A DNA stretch of 64,000 nt from Macondimonas sp035325645 (GCA_035325645.1 DAOKZK010000005.1:1-64000); one strand, 5' to 3'; shown: positions 11,280-21,121, numbered from the stretch's first letter. The notes: generated from the letters alone by a model not told the origin. A program made the numbers and translations.

Positions 11280-11582
11280 ATGCAACGCAATCACAGGTTC
11301 TGTTTGACGATTTTGCTGCTGGCGCTGTCGGCGCATGTCTCGGCGCAGGAGAACGATGCACCCAGGATGATGCAGCACATGTGGGACATGGCCGACAGCG
11401 ATCGTGACGGACGCATCAGCAAGATGGAATTTACGGCCATGCAGGAACGTCGCTTCGCCACGCTCGATGCGAACAAGGACGGCTCTATCGATCGCACCGA
11501 GCGCGATCAGGCCCAGCAAAAGATGCGGCAACACATGAAAGGACTGATCGACGGCATCAAGAAGCCTCCGTCGGAGCCGTGA
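11280..11582 (+). CDS. Secreted EF-hand calcium-binding protein
   Basis: A 100-residue protein with a cleavable signal peptide (hydrophobic FCLTILLLALSAHVSA, cut before QEND). Two EF-hand loops follow, DSDRDGRISKMEF and DANKDGSIDRTER, both with the D-x-D/N-x-D-G pattern needed for calcium binding. The tail is basic and Met/Gln rich. GGAGGAATCGCG gives a strong ribosome site at ATG 11280. It follows metH by about 100 bases but seems unrelated. Probably a periplasmic calcium sensor or buffer; partner unknown. Confidence 0.85.
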   Translation: MQRNHRFCLTILLLALSAHVSAQENDAPRMMQHMWDMADSDRDGRISKMEFTAMQERRFATLDANKDGSIDRTERDQAQQKMRQHMKGLIDGIKKPPSEP

Positions 11583-11603
11583 CCCGCGCTGGCGGTTAGT
11601 CCC

Positions 11604-11646
11604 CGCGGCACGCCGCCAGCCGACCGTTTCCGGCCGGCGTGCCGCG
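11604..11646. other. Perfect 12-bp inverted repeat
   Basis: CGCGGCACGCCG (11604-11615) and CGGCGTGCCGCG (11635-11646) are exact inverse complements around a 19-base loop, downstream of the EF-hand gene and about 150 bases before the RND operon. It has no T-run. It may be a factor-dependent terminator or transcript-end hairpin, or a regulator site for the efflux operon. Confidence 0.5.
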
Positions 11647-11794
11647 CGGGCGTCGCTTGATCGAAGTCAACGAAGACTGAACATCTCAAGAACCCGATGT
11701 GCGCTGCCGATCTGGGGGAAGAACCGGATAAAATCCCGCTTCCCAAAGTGCACGCGCATCGTTCACCACCCTTTCGATCTTCTCGGAAATCTCC

Positions 11795-12997
11795 ATGACC
11801 GCACCCCTGACCCCTGGTTCTCCGCGTTCCGGCCGAGATAAGCAGCGCGCCTGGTGGACCGGACCGCGCGGGTGGGCGCTGTTGCTGACGGTCGCGGCGG
11901 GCGCCTCGGCGCTCCTGCTCTGGGATCAGCAGCCGGAAGCCCAAGTCCAGGCGCGGGAGCGACCCGTGCCGGTCTCCGCCGCCACGGCCCAGACCGGCAA
12001 CCTCAGCATCTACCTCGAGGGTCTGGGTACGGTCACGCCGCTGAATTCGGTCACGGTTCGCAGCCGCGTCGATGGGGAGCTGGTGGCATTGCATTTCGAG
12101 GAAGGGCAAATGGTCAAGGCGGGTACGCTGCTCGCCGAGATCGATGCCCGCCCGTTTCAGATCCAGCTCGAGCAGGCACAGGCGCAGCTGGTCCGGGATG
12201 AGGCGCTGCTGACCAACGCCCGGCAAGACCTTGCCCGTTATCAGCAGCTCTTGAAGCAAGACGCCATTGCACAACAGCAGGTTTCGACCCAGGAAGCCCT
12301 CGTACGGCAGTACGAGGCCGCCCTGCAGGGTGACCACGCCCAGGTCAACAACGCGCGACTCCAACTTGAATACACCCGCATCACCGCCCCGATTGACGGC
12401 CGGATCGGGCTGCGCAACGTCGATCGGGGCAATCTGGTCCGGGCAGGCGATCCGAATGGCTTGGCCGTCATCACGCAAACCCAGCCCATCGGCGTGCTGT
12501 TCGATATCCCCGAGGACGACCTGCCCAGGGTGCGCGAACGGCTGCGTCAAGCATCCCTGCCGGTGACCGCGTTCAACCGCGATCAGTCACGCACCCTGGG
12601 GCAGGGCCAGCTTGCCGCCGTGGACAACCGCATCAACAGCGCGACCGGCATGATCCGACTGAAAGCCCAGTTTCCGAACAGGGACGAGATGCTGTTCCCC
12701 AACCAGTTCGTCAACGCGCGGCTGTTGCTCGACACGCAACGCAATGCCTTGGTCATTCCGGACGCCGCCGTCCAGCGCGGCGCCGACGGAACCTATGTCT
12801 GGGTGATCGGCAGCGATCAGACCGTGGCTGCGCGCCCGGTGGAGACGGGCACGCGGGATCGCGGCATGACGGCGATTCGAAGCGGCTTGAAGGCGGGGGA
12901 ACGCATCGTCATCGACGGTACCGAGAAGCTGTCGGAAGGCAAAGCCGTCGAGGTCATCGAGAAATCGGCACCCGCTGGCGGCAGCCGGACCCCATGA
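11795..12997 (+). CDS. mdtA: RND efflux periplasmic adaptor (MdtA-like)
   Basis: A 400-residue membrane fusion protein. One N-terminal membrane segment (about 26-43) is followed by a lipoyl/hairpin/beta-barrel architecture: SRVDGELVALHFEEGQMVKA, the alpha-hairpin around DLARYQQLLKQDAIAQQQVS, LEYTRITAPIDGRIGLRNVD and TGMIRLKAQFPN. It bridges the inner-membrane pump and the outer channel. It overlaps the first pump gene by four bases. Length and the two-pump operon match E. coli MdtA; substrates cannot be read from sequence. Confidence 0.9.
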   Translation: MTAPLTPGSPRSGRDKQRAWWTGPRGWALLLTVAAGASALLLWDQQPEAQVQARERPVPVSAATAQTGNLSIYLEGLGTVTPLNSVTVRSRVDGELVALHFEEGQMVKAGTLLAEIDARPFQIQLEQAQAQLVRDEALLTNARQDLARYQQLLKQDAIAQQQVSTQEALVRQYEAALQGDHAQVNNARLQLEYTRITAPIDGRIGLRNVDRGNLVRAGDPNGLAVITQTQPIGVLFDIPEDDLPRVRERLRQASLPVTAFNRDQSRTLGQGQLAAVDNRINSATGMIRLKAQFPNRDEMLFPNQFVNARLLLDTQRNALVIPDAAVQRGADGTYVWVIGSDQTVAARPVETGTRDRGMTAIRSGLKAGERIVIDGTEKLSEGKAVEVIEKSAPAGGSRTP

Positions 12998-15900
12998 ATC
13001 CATCCCGCCCCTTCATCCTCCGGCCGGTCGCGACCTCGCTCATCATGGCGGCCCTCTTGATCGCGGGGCTGCTGGGCTATCGCTTCCTGCCGCTGGCAGC
13101 CCTGCCGCAGGTGGAATACCCGACCATCCAGGTCGTGACGCTCTACCCGGGCGCGAGCCCCGAGGTCATGGTGTCCTCCGTGACGGCGCCGCTGGAGCGC
13201 CAGCTCGGACAGATGGCGGGCCTCAACCAGATGACCTCCACCAGTTCCGGCGGGGCCTCGGTCATCACCTTGCAGTTTTCGCTCGACCTGACGCTCGACA
13301 TCGCCGAGCAGCAGGTTCAGGCGGCGATCAACGCGGCCAATACCTTTCTGCCCTTCGACCTGCCGAATCCGCCCGTCTACAACAAGATCAACCCGGCCGA
13401 CGCGCCGATCATGACTCTTGCGCTGACGTCCCGACATCTCCCGCTGTCCGAGGTCGAGGACCTGGCGGATACGCGTCTGGCTCAGAAGCTCGCGCAGGTC
13501 AGCGGCGTGGGCCTCGTCAGTCTCAGCGGGGGACAGCGGCCAGCCATCCGCATCCAGGCCGATCCTCGTGCCCTGACGGCCTACAACCTCAGCCTCGAGG
13601 ACCTTCGCAGCGCGGTGGGCGCAAACAACGTCAATCAGGCCAAGGGCAGCTTCGATGGCCCGGATCGCGCCTACACCATCGATGCCAACGACCAGTTGCT
13701 CACCGCCGAACAGTTCGCGCAGATGGTCGTCGCCTATCGCAATGGCGCGCCGGTGCGCCTGCATCAGCTGGCACGTGTGATCCGCGATGTCGAAAACACC
13801 CGTCAGGCGGCCTGGTTCGGCAAGGAACCCGCCGTTCTGGTGAACATCCAGCGCCAGCCGGGCGCCAACGTGATCGAGGTGGTGGACCGGATCAAGGAGC
13901 TGCTTCCGCGCCTGCAGGAGTCTCTGCCTGCCGCAGTGAACCTGACAGTGGTATCCGACCGCACCACCACGATACGCGCCTCGGTGCACGACGTTCAGCT
14001 CGAGCTCCTGCTGGCGGTGACGCTCGTCGTGATGGTCATCTTTCTGTTTCTGCGCAACCTCACGGCGACCATCATCCCCGGCGTCGCAGTCCCCTTGTCG
14101 CTGATTGGCACCTTCGCGTTCATGTACCTGGCGGGCTTCAGCGTCAACAACCTGACCCTAATGGCGCTCACCATCGCGGCCGGGTTTGTCGTCGACGACG
14201 CCATCGTGGTGATCGAGAACATCAGCCGCTACCTCGAAGCCGGTGACGCGCCGCTCGAAGCGGCGCTCAAGGGATCGCGCCAGATCGGCTTCACCATCAT
14301 CTCCCTCACGGTCTCGTTGGTTGCGGTATTGATCCCGCTTCTGTTCATGGGCGACGTCATCGGCCGCCTGTTCCGCGAATTCGCCATGACCCTGGCCGTC
14401 TCGATCCTGATCTCGGCGGTGGTTTCGCTCACCCTCACGCCCATGATGTGCGCCCGTTTGCTGCACCAAGCGCCGGCCGGACGGCATTCCGAGCTCGCGC
14501 GCGGCCGCTTTCTGGACGAGGTGATCGCACGCTATGGCAAGTTGCTGACGCGAGTACTGGATCGCCCCAGACCCATGCAGGCCCTCGCTCTGATAACGCT
14601 GCTGTTGACCCTTGCCCTGTACGCCCTGATCCCCAAGGGCTTCCTGCCGCCGCAGGACACGGGCCTCATCCAGGGCATTTCGGAAGCGCCCCAGTCCATT
14701 TCCTTCCAGGCCATGGCCGAGCGCCAACAGTCCCTGGTTGCGGCGCTGCTCGAGGATCCCGCCGTCGCGGGCATCACCTCGTTCATCGGTGTGGACAGCG
14801 CCAACCCCACCCTCAACAGTGGGCGTTTACTGATTCAGCTCAAACCCCACGCCGAACGGGATGCAAACGCGAATGCGATCATGCGCGACCTGCAATCGCG
14901 CGTGAAAGACGTGCCGGGGATTTCGCTGTATCTGCAGCCCTTGCAGGATCTCAGCATCGGCAATCTCGTCTCGCGCACCCAATACCAGCTGACGCTGCAG
15001 GATCCCGATGCAGCCGAGTTGGCCGATTGGGTGATCCCGATCACGAACCGTCTGCAGGCGCTGCCAGCGCTCCGTGACGTCAACCACAACCTGCAGACCG
15101 GCGGCCTGCAGGCCTACCTCGCCATCGATCGCAACGCGGCTGCGCGCTACGGCATCACAACCGCCGCCATCGACAACGCGCTTTACAATGCCTTCGGCCA
15201 GCGCATCGTCTCGACGATTTTCACGCAGTCCAATCAATACCGCGTGGTGCTGGAGCTCGATCCGGAACTGCAGCGCAGTCTCCGGGCGCTGGAGCGCATC
15301 TACGTGCCGTCCCCGGCTGGCGTGCAAGTGCCGCTGAGCGCCCTGGCGCGGGTCGAAGAGCGGACCACGCCGATCCTGATTCAGCATCTGGGCCAGTTCC
15401 CGGCGGCCACGGTGTCATTCAACCTCGCCCCCGGGGCATCGCTGGGCGCGGCTGTCGCCGACATCGAAGCCGCGCTTGCGGATCTTGCGCCGCCCGCCAG
15501 CCTGCAGACGCGGTTTCAGGGCGATGCACTCGCCTTTCGCGCCTCGCTCGCCAATCAGACCTTCCTGCTGATCGCCGCCATCGTCTGCATGTACATCGTC
15601 TTGGGCATGCTCTATGAGAGCTACATCCACCCCATCACCATTCTTTCCACGCTGCCCTCGGCCGGCGTCGGCGCGCTGCTGGCACTCATGCTCACCGGCC
15701 ATCCGTTGGACGTGATCGGCATCATCGGCATCGTCTTGCTGATCGGGATCGTGAAGAAAAACGCCATCATGATGGTCGACTTCGCCCTCGATGCCGAGCG
15801 CAACGGTGGCAAGTCGCCGCGGGAGGCCATCTTCGAGGCCTGCCTGCTTCGTTTCAGACCCATTCTGATGACGACAATGGCGGCCCTGCTGAGCGCGCTG

Positions 15901-16086
15901 CCGATGATGCTGAGCACAGGTGTCGGCGCCGAGCTGCGCCGCCCGCTCGGGCTGACCCTGGTCGGTGGGCTCATCCTGAGTCAGTTGCTGACCCTGTTCA
16001 CCACACCGGTGATCTACCTGGCCTTTGCCGATCTCGCCGAGCGCTTCGTGCGCCGCGCCGGTCCACTGGCCGAGGGCAAGGCTTGA
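12994..16086 (+). CDS. mdtB: RND multidrug efflux permease (MdtB-like)
   Basis: A 1030-residue RND pump with twelve predicted membrane segments and two large periplasmic loops. It opens FILRPVATSLIMAALLIAGL. The proton-relay Asp pair is in GFVVDDAIVVIENISRY, and the second half repeats with YIVLGMLYESYIHPITIL and GIVKKNAIMMVDFA. It begins inside the adaptor stop (ATGA) and ends overlapping the second pump, so it probably forms a heteromeric MdtB2C-like trimer with it. Confidence 0.92.
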   Translation: MNPSRPFILRPVATSLIMAALLIAGLLGYRFLPLAALPQVEYPTIQVVTLYPGASPEVMVSSVTAPLERQLGQMAGLNQMTSTSSGGASVITLQFSLDLTLDIAEQQVQAAINAANTFLPFDLPNPPVYNKINPADAPIMTLALTSRHLPLSEVEDLADTRLAQKLAQVSGVGLVSLSGGQRPAIRIQADPRALTAYNLSLEDLRSAVGANNVNQAKGSFDGPDRAYTIDANDQLLTAEQFAQMVVAYRNGAPVRLHQLARVIRDVENTRQAAWFGKEPAVLVNIQRQPGANVIEVVDRIKELLPRLQESLPAAVNLTVVSDRTTTIRASVHDVQLELLLAVTLVVMVIFLFLRNLTATIIPGVAVPLSLIGTFAFMYLAGFSVNNLTLMALTIAAGFVVDDAIVVIENISRYLEAGDAPLEAALKGSRQIGFTIISLTVSLVAVLIPLLFMGDVIGRLFREFAMTLAVSILISAVVSLTLTPMMCARLLHQAPAGRHSELARGRFLDEVIARYGKLLTRVLDRPRPMQALALITLLLTLALYALIPKGFLPPQDTGLIQGISEAPQSISFQAMAERQQSLVAALLEDPAVAGITSFIGVDSANPTLNSGRLLIQLKPHAERDANANAIMRDLQSRVKDVPGISLYLQPLQDLSIGNLVSRTQYQLTLQDPDAAELADWVIPITNRLQALPALRDVNHNLQTGGLQAYLAIDRNAAARYGITTAAIDNALYNAFGQRIVSTIFTQSNQYRVVLELDPELQRSLRALERIYVPSPAGVQVPLSALARVEERTTPILIQHLGQFPAATVSFNLAPGASLGAAVADIEAALADLAPPASLQTRFQGDALAFRASLANQTFLLIAAIVCMYIVLGMLYESYIHPITILSTLPSAGVGALLALMLTGHPLDVIGIIGIVLLIGIVKKNAIMMVDFALDAERNGGKSPREAIFEACLLRFRPILMTTMAALLSALPMMLSTGVGAELRRPLGLTLVGGLILSQLLTLFTTPVIYLAFADLAERFVRRAGPLAEGKA

Positions 16087-19000
16087 ACCCCGGTGCATTT
16101 TTCATCCATCGGCCGGTCGCCACCACGCTGCTGACGCTGGCGATCACCCTCTCGGGACTGCTCGGCTTCTCGCTGATGCCCGTGGCGCCGATGCCCCAGA
16201 TCGATTTCCCGACGATCGTCGTCATTGCGCGGCTGCCGGGCGCCAGTCCCGAGACCATGGCCACCACGGTGGCGACGCCGCTCGAACGCCAGCTCGGGCG
16301 CATCGCCGGCATCGAGGAGATGAGTTCGGCGAGTTCCATCGGCTTCACCCGCATCATCATCCAGTTCGACGTCAACCGGAACATCGACGGTGCTGCGCGC
16401 GACGTGCAGGCCGCCATCAATGCCGCACGCAGTCTGCTGCCCGCCAACATGCCGACCAACCCCATCTACCGCAAGGCAAATCCTGCGGATTCCCCGGTGC
16501 TGGTGATTTCTCTCACCTCCGATACCCTGACCCCAGGGCAGATGTACGATGCCGCCTCCACCGTGCTGGCGCAGAAACTCTCGCAGGTTCTGGGGGTCGG
16601 GCAGGTGGAACTGGGAGGATCCGCGCTGCCCGCCGTCCGGGTCGAACTCAACCTCGATGCGGTCAACAAGTACGGGCTCGGATTGGAACAGATCCGGCAG
16701 ACTCTGGCCGGCGCGAACGCCAACCGGCCCAAAGGTTTCCTCGAGGACGGGGAAATCCGCTGGCTGATCCATGCCAACGATCAGGCCAAGACGGCCGATG
16801 CGTTCCGTGATCTGGTCATCGCTTTCGTTGAGGATTCGCCTGTCTACCTCCGGGACATCGCGGAGGTGCGGGACTCCGTCCAGGACGTGCGCAATGCCGG
16901 TACCGCCAACGGCAAGCCCGCAGTGCTGATCACCCTGCGCCGGCAACCGGGCGCAAACGTCATCGAAACCGTCGACCGCGTCAAGGCGCTGTTGCCCGAG
17001 CTGAAGGCCTCGGTTCCCGGCGGCGTCGATCTCACCGTCGAACTCGATCAGTCGGAAACGATTCGTGCCTCGCTCCATGAAGTCGAGCTGACCATCGTCA
17101 TCGCCATCGTGCTGGTGCTGGGCGTGGTGCTGCTGTTCCTGCGCAACGCACGCGCCACGCTCATCCCGGCCGTCGCACTGCCGGTGTCCCTGATCGGCAC
17201 CTTCGGCGCGCTGTATCTGATGGGCTACACCATCGACAACCTTTCCCTCATGGCCATCACCATCGCGACGGGATTCGTGGTGGACGACGTGATCGTGGTG
17301 CTGGAAAACATCATCCGCCATCTCGAACAGGGCAGCCCGCCGTTTCAGGCCGCGCTGGATGGCACGCGCGAGGTCAGTTTCACCGTGGTCTCCATGACCC
17401 TGTCGCTGGTTGCCGTGTTTCTGCCGATCGTGCTCATGGGGGGAATGATCGGGCGCCTGATCCAGGAATTCGGCGCAACCCTGTCGATCGCGGTATTGGT
17501 CTCCATGGTGGTGTCGCTCACTCTGACGCCCATGATGAGCGCCCGGCTCCTGCGCGCCGAAACCTTCGAGAACCCCGGCCGCCTGCATCGCTGGGTCGAT
17601 CGCCGATTCGAGCGCATGGTCGCGCTTTATCGCGTCAGCCTGGACTGGGCCTTGCGCCATTCGTTTCTGACGTTGATGTCGCTGTTCGCGACCTTCGCCT
17701 TCAACATCTTCCTGTTCGTGGTCGTTCCCAAGGGACTGATGCCCCAGTACGACATCGGCAAGCTGCTCGGCTACATCAGCGGCGAACAGGCGCTGTCGTT
17801 TCAGTCGATGCAGGAGAAGCAGCAGCAGTTCACCGATATCCTGCGGGCCGATCCTGCCGTCGAGAGCGTGGTGTCCTTCATCGGCGGTGAATCCCAGGGC
17901 AACACCGGTTTCGTATTCGTGTCGCTGAAACCGCTGGACCAGCGACAGATGCCCGCACACAAGGTCATGGAGCGCCTGCGCACCCAGGTGAACGACATCC
18001 CCGGCGCCACGCTCTTTCTGCAGGGGCCGCAGGACATTCGCCCCGGCGGGCGCCCGGCCAACTCCCGTTATCAGTACACGCTGCAGAGCGACAATCTCGA
18101 AGATCTCTATCTGTGGGCCCCACGCCTCGAGGCGGCCCTCAAGGAATCGCCGCAACTGGTCGACGTCAACAACGATCTCAAGACCCGCGGCCTGCATGCC
18201 AAGGTCGTCGTCGACCGCGACGCCGCGGTACGCCTTGGCGTCGATCCGGCACGTGTCGACGCCGCGCTGTACGATGCCTTCGGGCAACGTCCGGTGTCGA
18301 CCATTTACGCGGAACGCAACCAGTATTTCGTCGTGATGACCGCAGGCCCCGCCGACACGCGTGACCCGGCGAGCCTGGGAAAACTGTTCGTGCCGTCGAA
18401 AAGCGGCGCGCTGATCCCGCTCTCGACCTTCAGCCACGTCGAGACGACGACCGGCCCCATCGTCGTCAACCACCAGGGTCAGTTCGCTGCCGCAACGCTC
18501 TCGTTCGATCTGGCACCCGGCGTGTCGCTCAGCGATGCCGATCAGATCATCCGGCGCGCAATGACGCAGATCGGCTCGCCATCGTCGGTCCGCGGGGGGT
18601 TCCAGGGCGAAGCGCTCGCGTTCAAGAAATCGCTTTCCTCGGAACCCTGGTTGCTGCTGGGTGCGCTGATCACGATCTACGTCGTCTTGGGTATTCTCTA
18701 CGAGAGCTTCATCCACCCGATCACGATTCTCTCGACGCTGCCCTCGGCTGGAGTCGGCGCCATCCTGGCGCTGCTGATCACAGGCGTCGAACTCAACGCC
18801 ATGGCCTTGATCAGCCTTTTCCTGCTGATCGGCATCGTGAAGAAGAACGCCATCATGATGGTCGACGTCGCCATCCAGACGCAGCGCGTGTCGCGGCTGA
18901 CGCCGCGAGAGGCCATTTTCGAGGCGGCCCTGATCCGGCTTCGGCCCATTCTCATGACGACGCTGGCCGCAGCCCTGGGCGCGCTGCCTCTGGCCATTGC

Positions 19001-19181
19001 GACGGGATATGGCGCCGACCTGCGCCGCCCGCTTGGCATTGCCATCGTCGGCGGGCTGCTGTTCAGCCAATTTCTGACGCTCTACACAACGCCAGTCGTT
19101 TACCTCTACATGGACCGACTGCAGCAATGGTTCCAGCGACACTGGGCAACCGACCGCCGTCCCATCCATGTCACCGATTGA
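16083..19181 (+). CDS. mdtC: RND multidrug efflux permease (MdtC-like)
   Basis: A 1032-residue RND pump paralogous to the preceding gene. It opens FFIHRPVATTLLTLAITLSG, has the Asp pair in GFVVDDVIVVLENIIRHLEQ, and the C-terminal YVVLGILYESFIHPITIL and GIVKKNAIMMVDVA motifs. The start is a TTG at 16083 that overlaps the previous stop (TTGA), so initiation probably depends on coupling. With the previous gene it makes the two-pump arrangement of MdtABC. Confidence 0.92.
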   Translation: MNPGAFFIHRPVATTLLTLAITLSGLLGFSLMPVAPMPQIDFPTIVVIARLPGASPETMATTVATPLERQLGRIAGIEEMSSASSIGFTRIIIQFDVNRNIDGAARDVQAAINAARSLLPANMPTNPIYRKANPADSPVLVISLTSDTLTPGQMYDAASTVLAQKLSQVLGVGQVELGGSALPAVRVELNLDAVNKYGLGLEQIRQTLAGANANRPKGFLEDGEIRWLIHANDQAKTADAFRDLVIAFVEDSPVYLRDIAEVRDSVQDVRNAGTANGKPAVLITLRRQPGANVIETVDRVKALLPELKASVPGGVDLTVELDQSETIRASLHEVELTIVIAIVLVLGVVLLFLRNARATLIPAVALPVSLIGTFGALYLMGYTIDNLSLMAITIATGFVVDDVIVVLENIIRHLEQGSPPFQAALDGTREVSFTVVSMTLSLVAVFLPIVLMGGMIGRLIQEFGATLSIAVLVSMVVSLTLTPMMSARLLRAETFENPGRLHRWVDRRFERMVALYRVSLDWALRHSFLTLMSLFATFAFNIFLFVVVPKGLMPQYDIGKLLGYISGEQALSFQSMQEKQQQFTDILRADPAVESVVSFIGGESQGNTGFVFVSLKPLDQRQMPAHKVMERLRTQVNDIPGATLFLQGPQDIRPGGRPANSRYQYTLQSDNLEDLYLWAPRLEAALKESPQLVDVNNDLKTRGLHAKVVVDRDAAVRLGVDPARVDAALYDAFGQRPVSTIYAERNQYFVVMTAGPADTRDPASLGKLFVPSKSGALIPLSTFSHVETTTGPIVVNHQGQFAAATLSFDLAPGVSLSDADQIIRRAMTQIGSPSSVRGGFQGEALAFKKSLSSEPWLLLGALITIYVVLGILYESFIHPITILSTLPSAGVGAILALLITGVELNAMALISLFLLIGIVKKNAIMMVDVAIQTQRVSRLTPREAIFEAALIRLRPILMTTLAAALGALPLAIATGYGADLRRPLGIAIVGGLLFSQFLTLYTTPVVYLYMDRLQQWFQRHWATDRRPIHVTD

Positions 19182-19191
19182 AGGCACACGC

Positions 19192-20862
19192 ATGGCCACG
19201 CTTTTCCAGTCCGGCTCTCCTTCATACCAATCTCGCGTGAAGGCACTGCGCTTTGGCGTGGTCACGTGTTTGACGCTGCTCAGCGCCTGCAAACTCGGAC
19301 CAGAGTATGAGCGCCCGGCGCTGGAAACCCCGACGGCTTACAAGGAAGCTGGAGACTGGAAGCCTGCCGAACCGGCAGCGCATCGGGACCGCGGCGCGTG
19401 GTGGCAGATCTATGGTGATCCCAAGCTCGATGCCTTGCAGGCCGAACTGAGCCAAGGCAATCTGAACGTGCGTATCGCCGAGAGTCAGTTCCGGCAGGCT
19501 CAAGCGGTTCTGGCGGCCAACCGCGCGGCCCTTTTCCCCACGGTCGGCGGCTCCGCCGGTGCCACACGCAGCCAAATTGCGGACCCGCTGACGGGGCTCA
19601 ACCGCGAGCCTGTCCAGCTTCCCGAGCAGCGCGTGGGACCCTTTGGTGCCTTGCGCGTGCGCCCGCCCCCAATACAGGCCCCCGAGATCGATTTTGATCC
19701 GCGCACCCAGTACAACGTCGGCCTCAGCAGCAGCTGGGAAATCGACCTGTGGGGACGGGTGCGGCGGCAGGTCGAAGCCAACGAAGCCAACCTCGCCGCG
19801 AGCGCGGCCGACCTCCAGTCCATGCGGCTCAGCATGCAGGCTCAACTGGCGCGCGTCTACTTTGCACTGCGCGCCAACGATACGCTTCAAGACAAGCTCA
19901 GGCAGAGCGTCGCCGCCTACGAGCGTTCACTGCAGATCGCCGAGAGCCGCTACCAAAGCGGGGTAACATCGCGAGCGGATGTCCTGCAGGCGAAGACGCA
20001 GCTGCGTTCGACCCAAGCCCAGGCTCAGGAGTTGGGAATCCAGCGTGCGCAACTGGAACATGCCCTCGCCGTGTTGCTCGGCCGGCCACCGGCCCAGTTC
20101 GATTTCCCCCCCGCGCCGCTGGCCGAACCGGTCATTCCCGTCGTCCCGACCGGGCTTCCTTCAGCGCTTTTGGAGCGCCGTCCGGACATTGCTGCGGCCG
20201 AACGCCGGGTGGCTGCGGCGAACGCCCAGATCGGGGTGGCCAAGGCCGCCTATTTTCCGAACCTGACGATATCTGCCAGCGGGGGATACCAGGGCACCAG
20301 CCTCGGCGATCTGATCAGCCTCCCCAACCGGTTCTGGTCGCTGGGTCCCCGACTGGCCTTGTCGCTGTTCGACGGTGGCCTGCGCCGGGCGCAGGTCGAG
20401 CAGGCCGAAGCGATCGTTGACGCAACGGCCGACGGTTACCGGCTGGTCGTGATCGGCGCCTTTCAGGAAGTGGAGGATCAACTCGCCGCACTGCGCATCT
20501 TGGCAGAAGAGGCCGTCACGCAGTCCGAAACCGAAGACTTTGCGCGGCAGGCGCTCGAGGTGGCGACCAATCAGTACAAGGCAGGCCTGGTCGGTTATCT
20601 CAATGTCGTCAACGCCCAGACCGTCCTGCTGGAGAGCGAGCGGACGAGCGTCACCTTGCTGAACCAGCGGCTGGCCGCCAGCGTCGATTTGATCCGTGCC
20701 CTGGGCGGTACTTGGCAGAACCCCGATCAGCCACCCATACCCTCGTCGGTCTCCGTCGCGGGAGGTGGGACCGGACACGCGGCTGTCGCCGATGCCGCCG
20801 CGCATGCAATCAGGCATTCCGCGTCGATAGACAAGGCGCCTCCAGCGCACATCGATCGATGA
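19192..20862 (+). CDS. Outer membrane efflux lipoprotein (NodT/OprM family)
   Basis: A TolC-superfamily outer membrane channel of about 556 residues. The signal ends in the lipobox LLSAC with Cys33, then KLGPEYERP, the usual NodT-family opening. The paired repeats show SSWEIDLWGRVRRQVEANEA, ESRYQSGVTSRADVLQAKTQ, LLERRPDIAAAERRVAAANA and the final NQYKAGLVGYLNVVNAQ. I use ATG 19192, with GAAGG upstream; an ATG at 19168 inside the pump gene is the alternative. The Ala/His-rich tail after 530 is low complexity. It completes the tripartite pump. Confidence 0.9.
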   Translation: MATLFQSGSPSYQSRVKALRFGVVTCLTLLSACKLGPEYERPALETPTAYKEAGDWKPAEPAAHRDRGAWWQIYGDPKLDALQAELSQGNLNVRIAESQFRQAQAVLAANRAALFPTVGGSAGATRSQIADPLTGLNREPVQLPEQRVGPFGALRVRPPPIQAPEIDFDPRTQYNVGLSSSWEIDLWGRVRRQVEANEANLAASAADLQSMRLSMQAQLARVYFALRANDTLQDKLRQSVAAYERSLQIAESRYQSGVTSRADVLQAKTQLRSTQAQAQELGIQRAQLEHALAVLLGRPPAQFDFPPAPLAEPVIPVVPTGLPSALLERRPDIAAAERRVAAANAQIGVAKAAYFPNLTISASGGYQGTSLGDLISLPNRFWSLGPRLALSLFDGGLRRAQVEQAEAIVDATADGYRLVVIGAFQEVEDQLAALRILAEEAVTQSETEDFARQALEVATNQYKAGLVGYLNVVNAQTVLLESERTSVTLLNQRLAASVDLIRALGGTWQNPDQPPIPSSVSVAGGGTGHAAVADAAAHAIRHSASIDKAPPAHIDR

Positions 20863-20877
20863 GGGCATCGTCGCATC

Positions 20878-20906
20878 TTGACAGGGCATGTCCTGAAGGC
20901 TAATTT
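20878..20906 (+). promoter_or_regulatory. Sigma-70-type promoter for the leuA leader transcript
   Basis: TTGACA (20878-20883) matches the -35 consensus exactly and is followed by a 17-base spacer and TAATTT (20901-20906), a 4/6 match to the -10. Transcription would begin near 20913, about 100 bases upstream of the leader peptide. Confidence 0.7.
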
Positions 20907-20952
20907 CGAGCGATGATCATGCATCCACACGGAATCTTGCTGGCACGACTGT

Positions 20953-20976
20953 GAACCGGGTCACCGTTCCCGGTTC
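20953..20976 (+). other. Hairpin in the leuA leader
   Basis: GAACCGGG-TCACCGTT-CCCGGTTC forms an 8-bp perfect stem with an 8-base loop, shortly after the predicted start of the leuA transcript. It may be an early leader structure, or the weak terminator of the efflux operon read from upstream. Confidence 0.5.
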
Positions 20977-21009
20977 ATCCTGTATTCGTGTTCCAGTGAG
21001 TTCCAGCAC

Positions 21010-21093
21010 ATGTTGAATCCTCCCCATCCTCCCCGCTTTTCCCTGTTCGGCATCCCTGGCCTCCTGCGACTGCGACGCGGCCGCCAAGCCTAG
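21010..21093 (+). CDS. leuL: leuA leader peptide (27 aa, Leu/Arg-rich)
   Basis: An ATG at 21010 opens a 27-codon frame, MLNPPHPPRFSLFGI then PGLLRLRRGRQA, ending TAG at 21091. Three of its last ten codons are Leu (CTC CTG, then CTG), placed at 21061-21072 just before a terminator-like hairpin (stem from 21078). This is the layout of a transcription-attenuation leader: ribosome stalling at Leu codons when Leu-tRNA is scarce would alter the fold and let transcription reach leuA. The ribosome site is weak (GTGAG). Not conserved enough to name from sequence; position and design are the evidence. Confidence 0.7.
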   Translation: MLNPPHPPRFSLFGIPGLLRLRRGRQA

Positions 21094-21121
21094 CGCGCGC
21101 CTGCCTGGCGGCCGTTTCTTT
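21078..21121 (+). terminator. Attenuator terminator upstream of leuA
   Basis: CGGCCGCCA (21078-21086) pairs with TGGCGGCCG (21106-21114) and is followed by TTTCTTTCCT. The leader-peptide stop codon lies in the loop and the Leu codons end six bases before the stem, so a stalled ribosome would sit next to it. Confidence 0.75.

Noticed and set aside
16014..19292. Long minus-strand frame opposite the second RND pump
   Set aside because: His/Gln/Asp-rich, low complexity translation typical of an antisense shadow.
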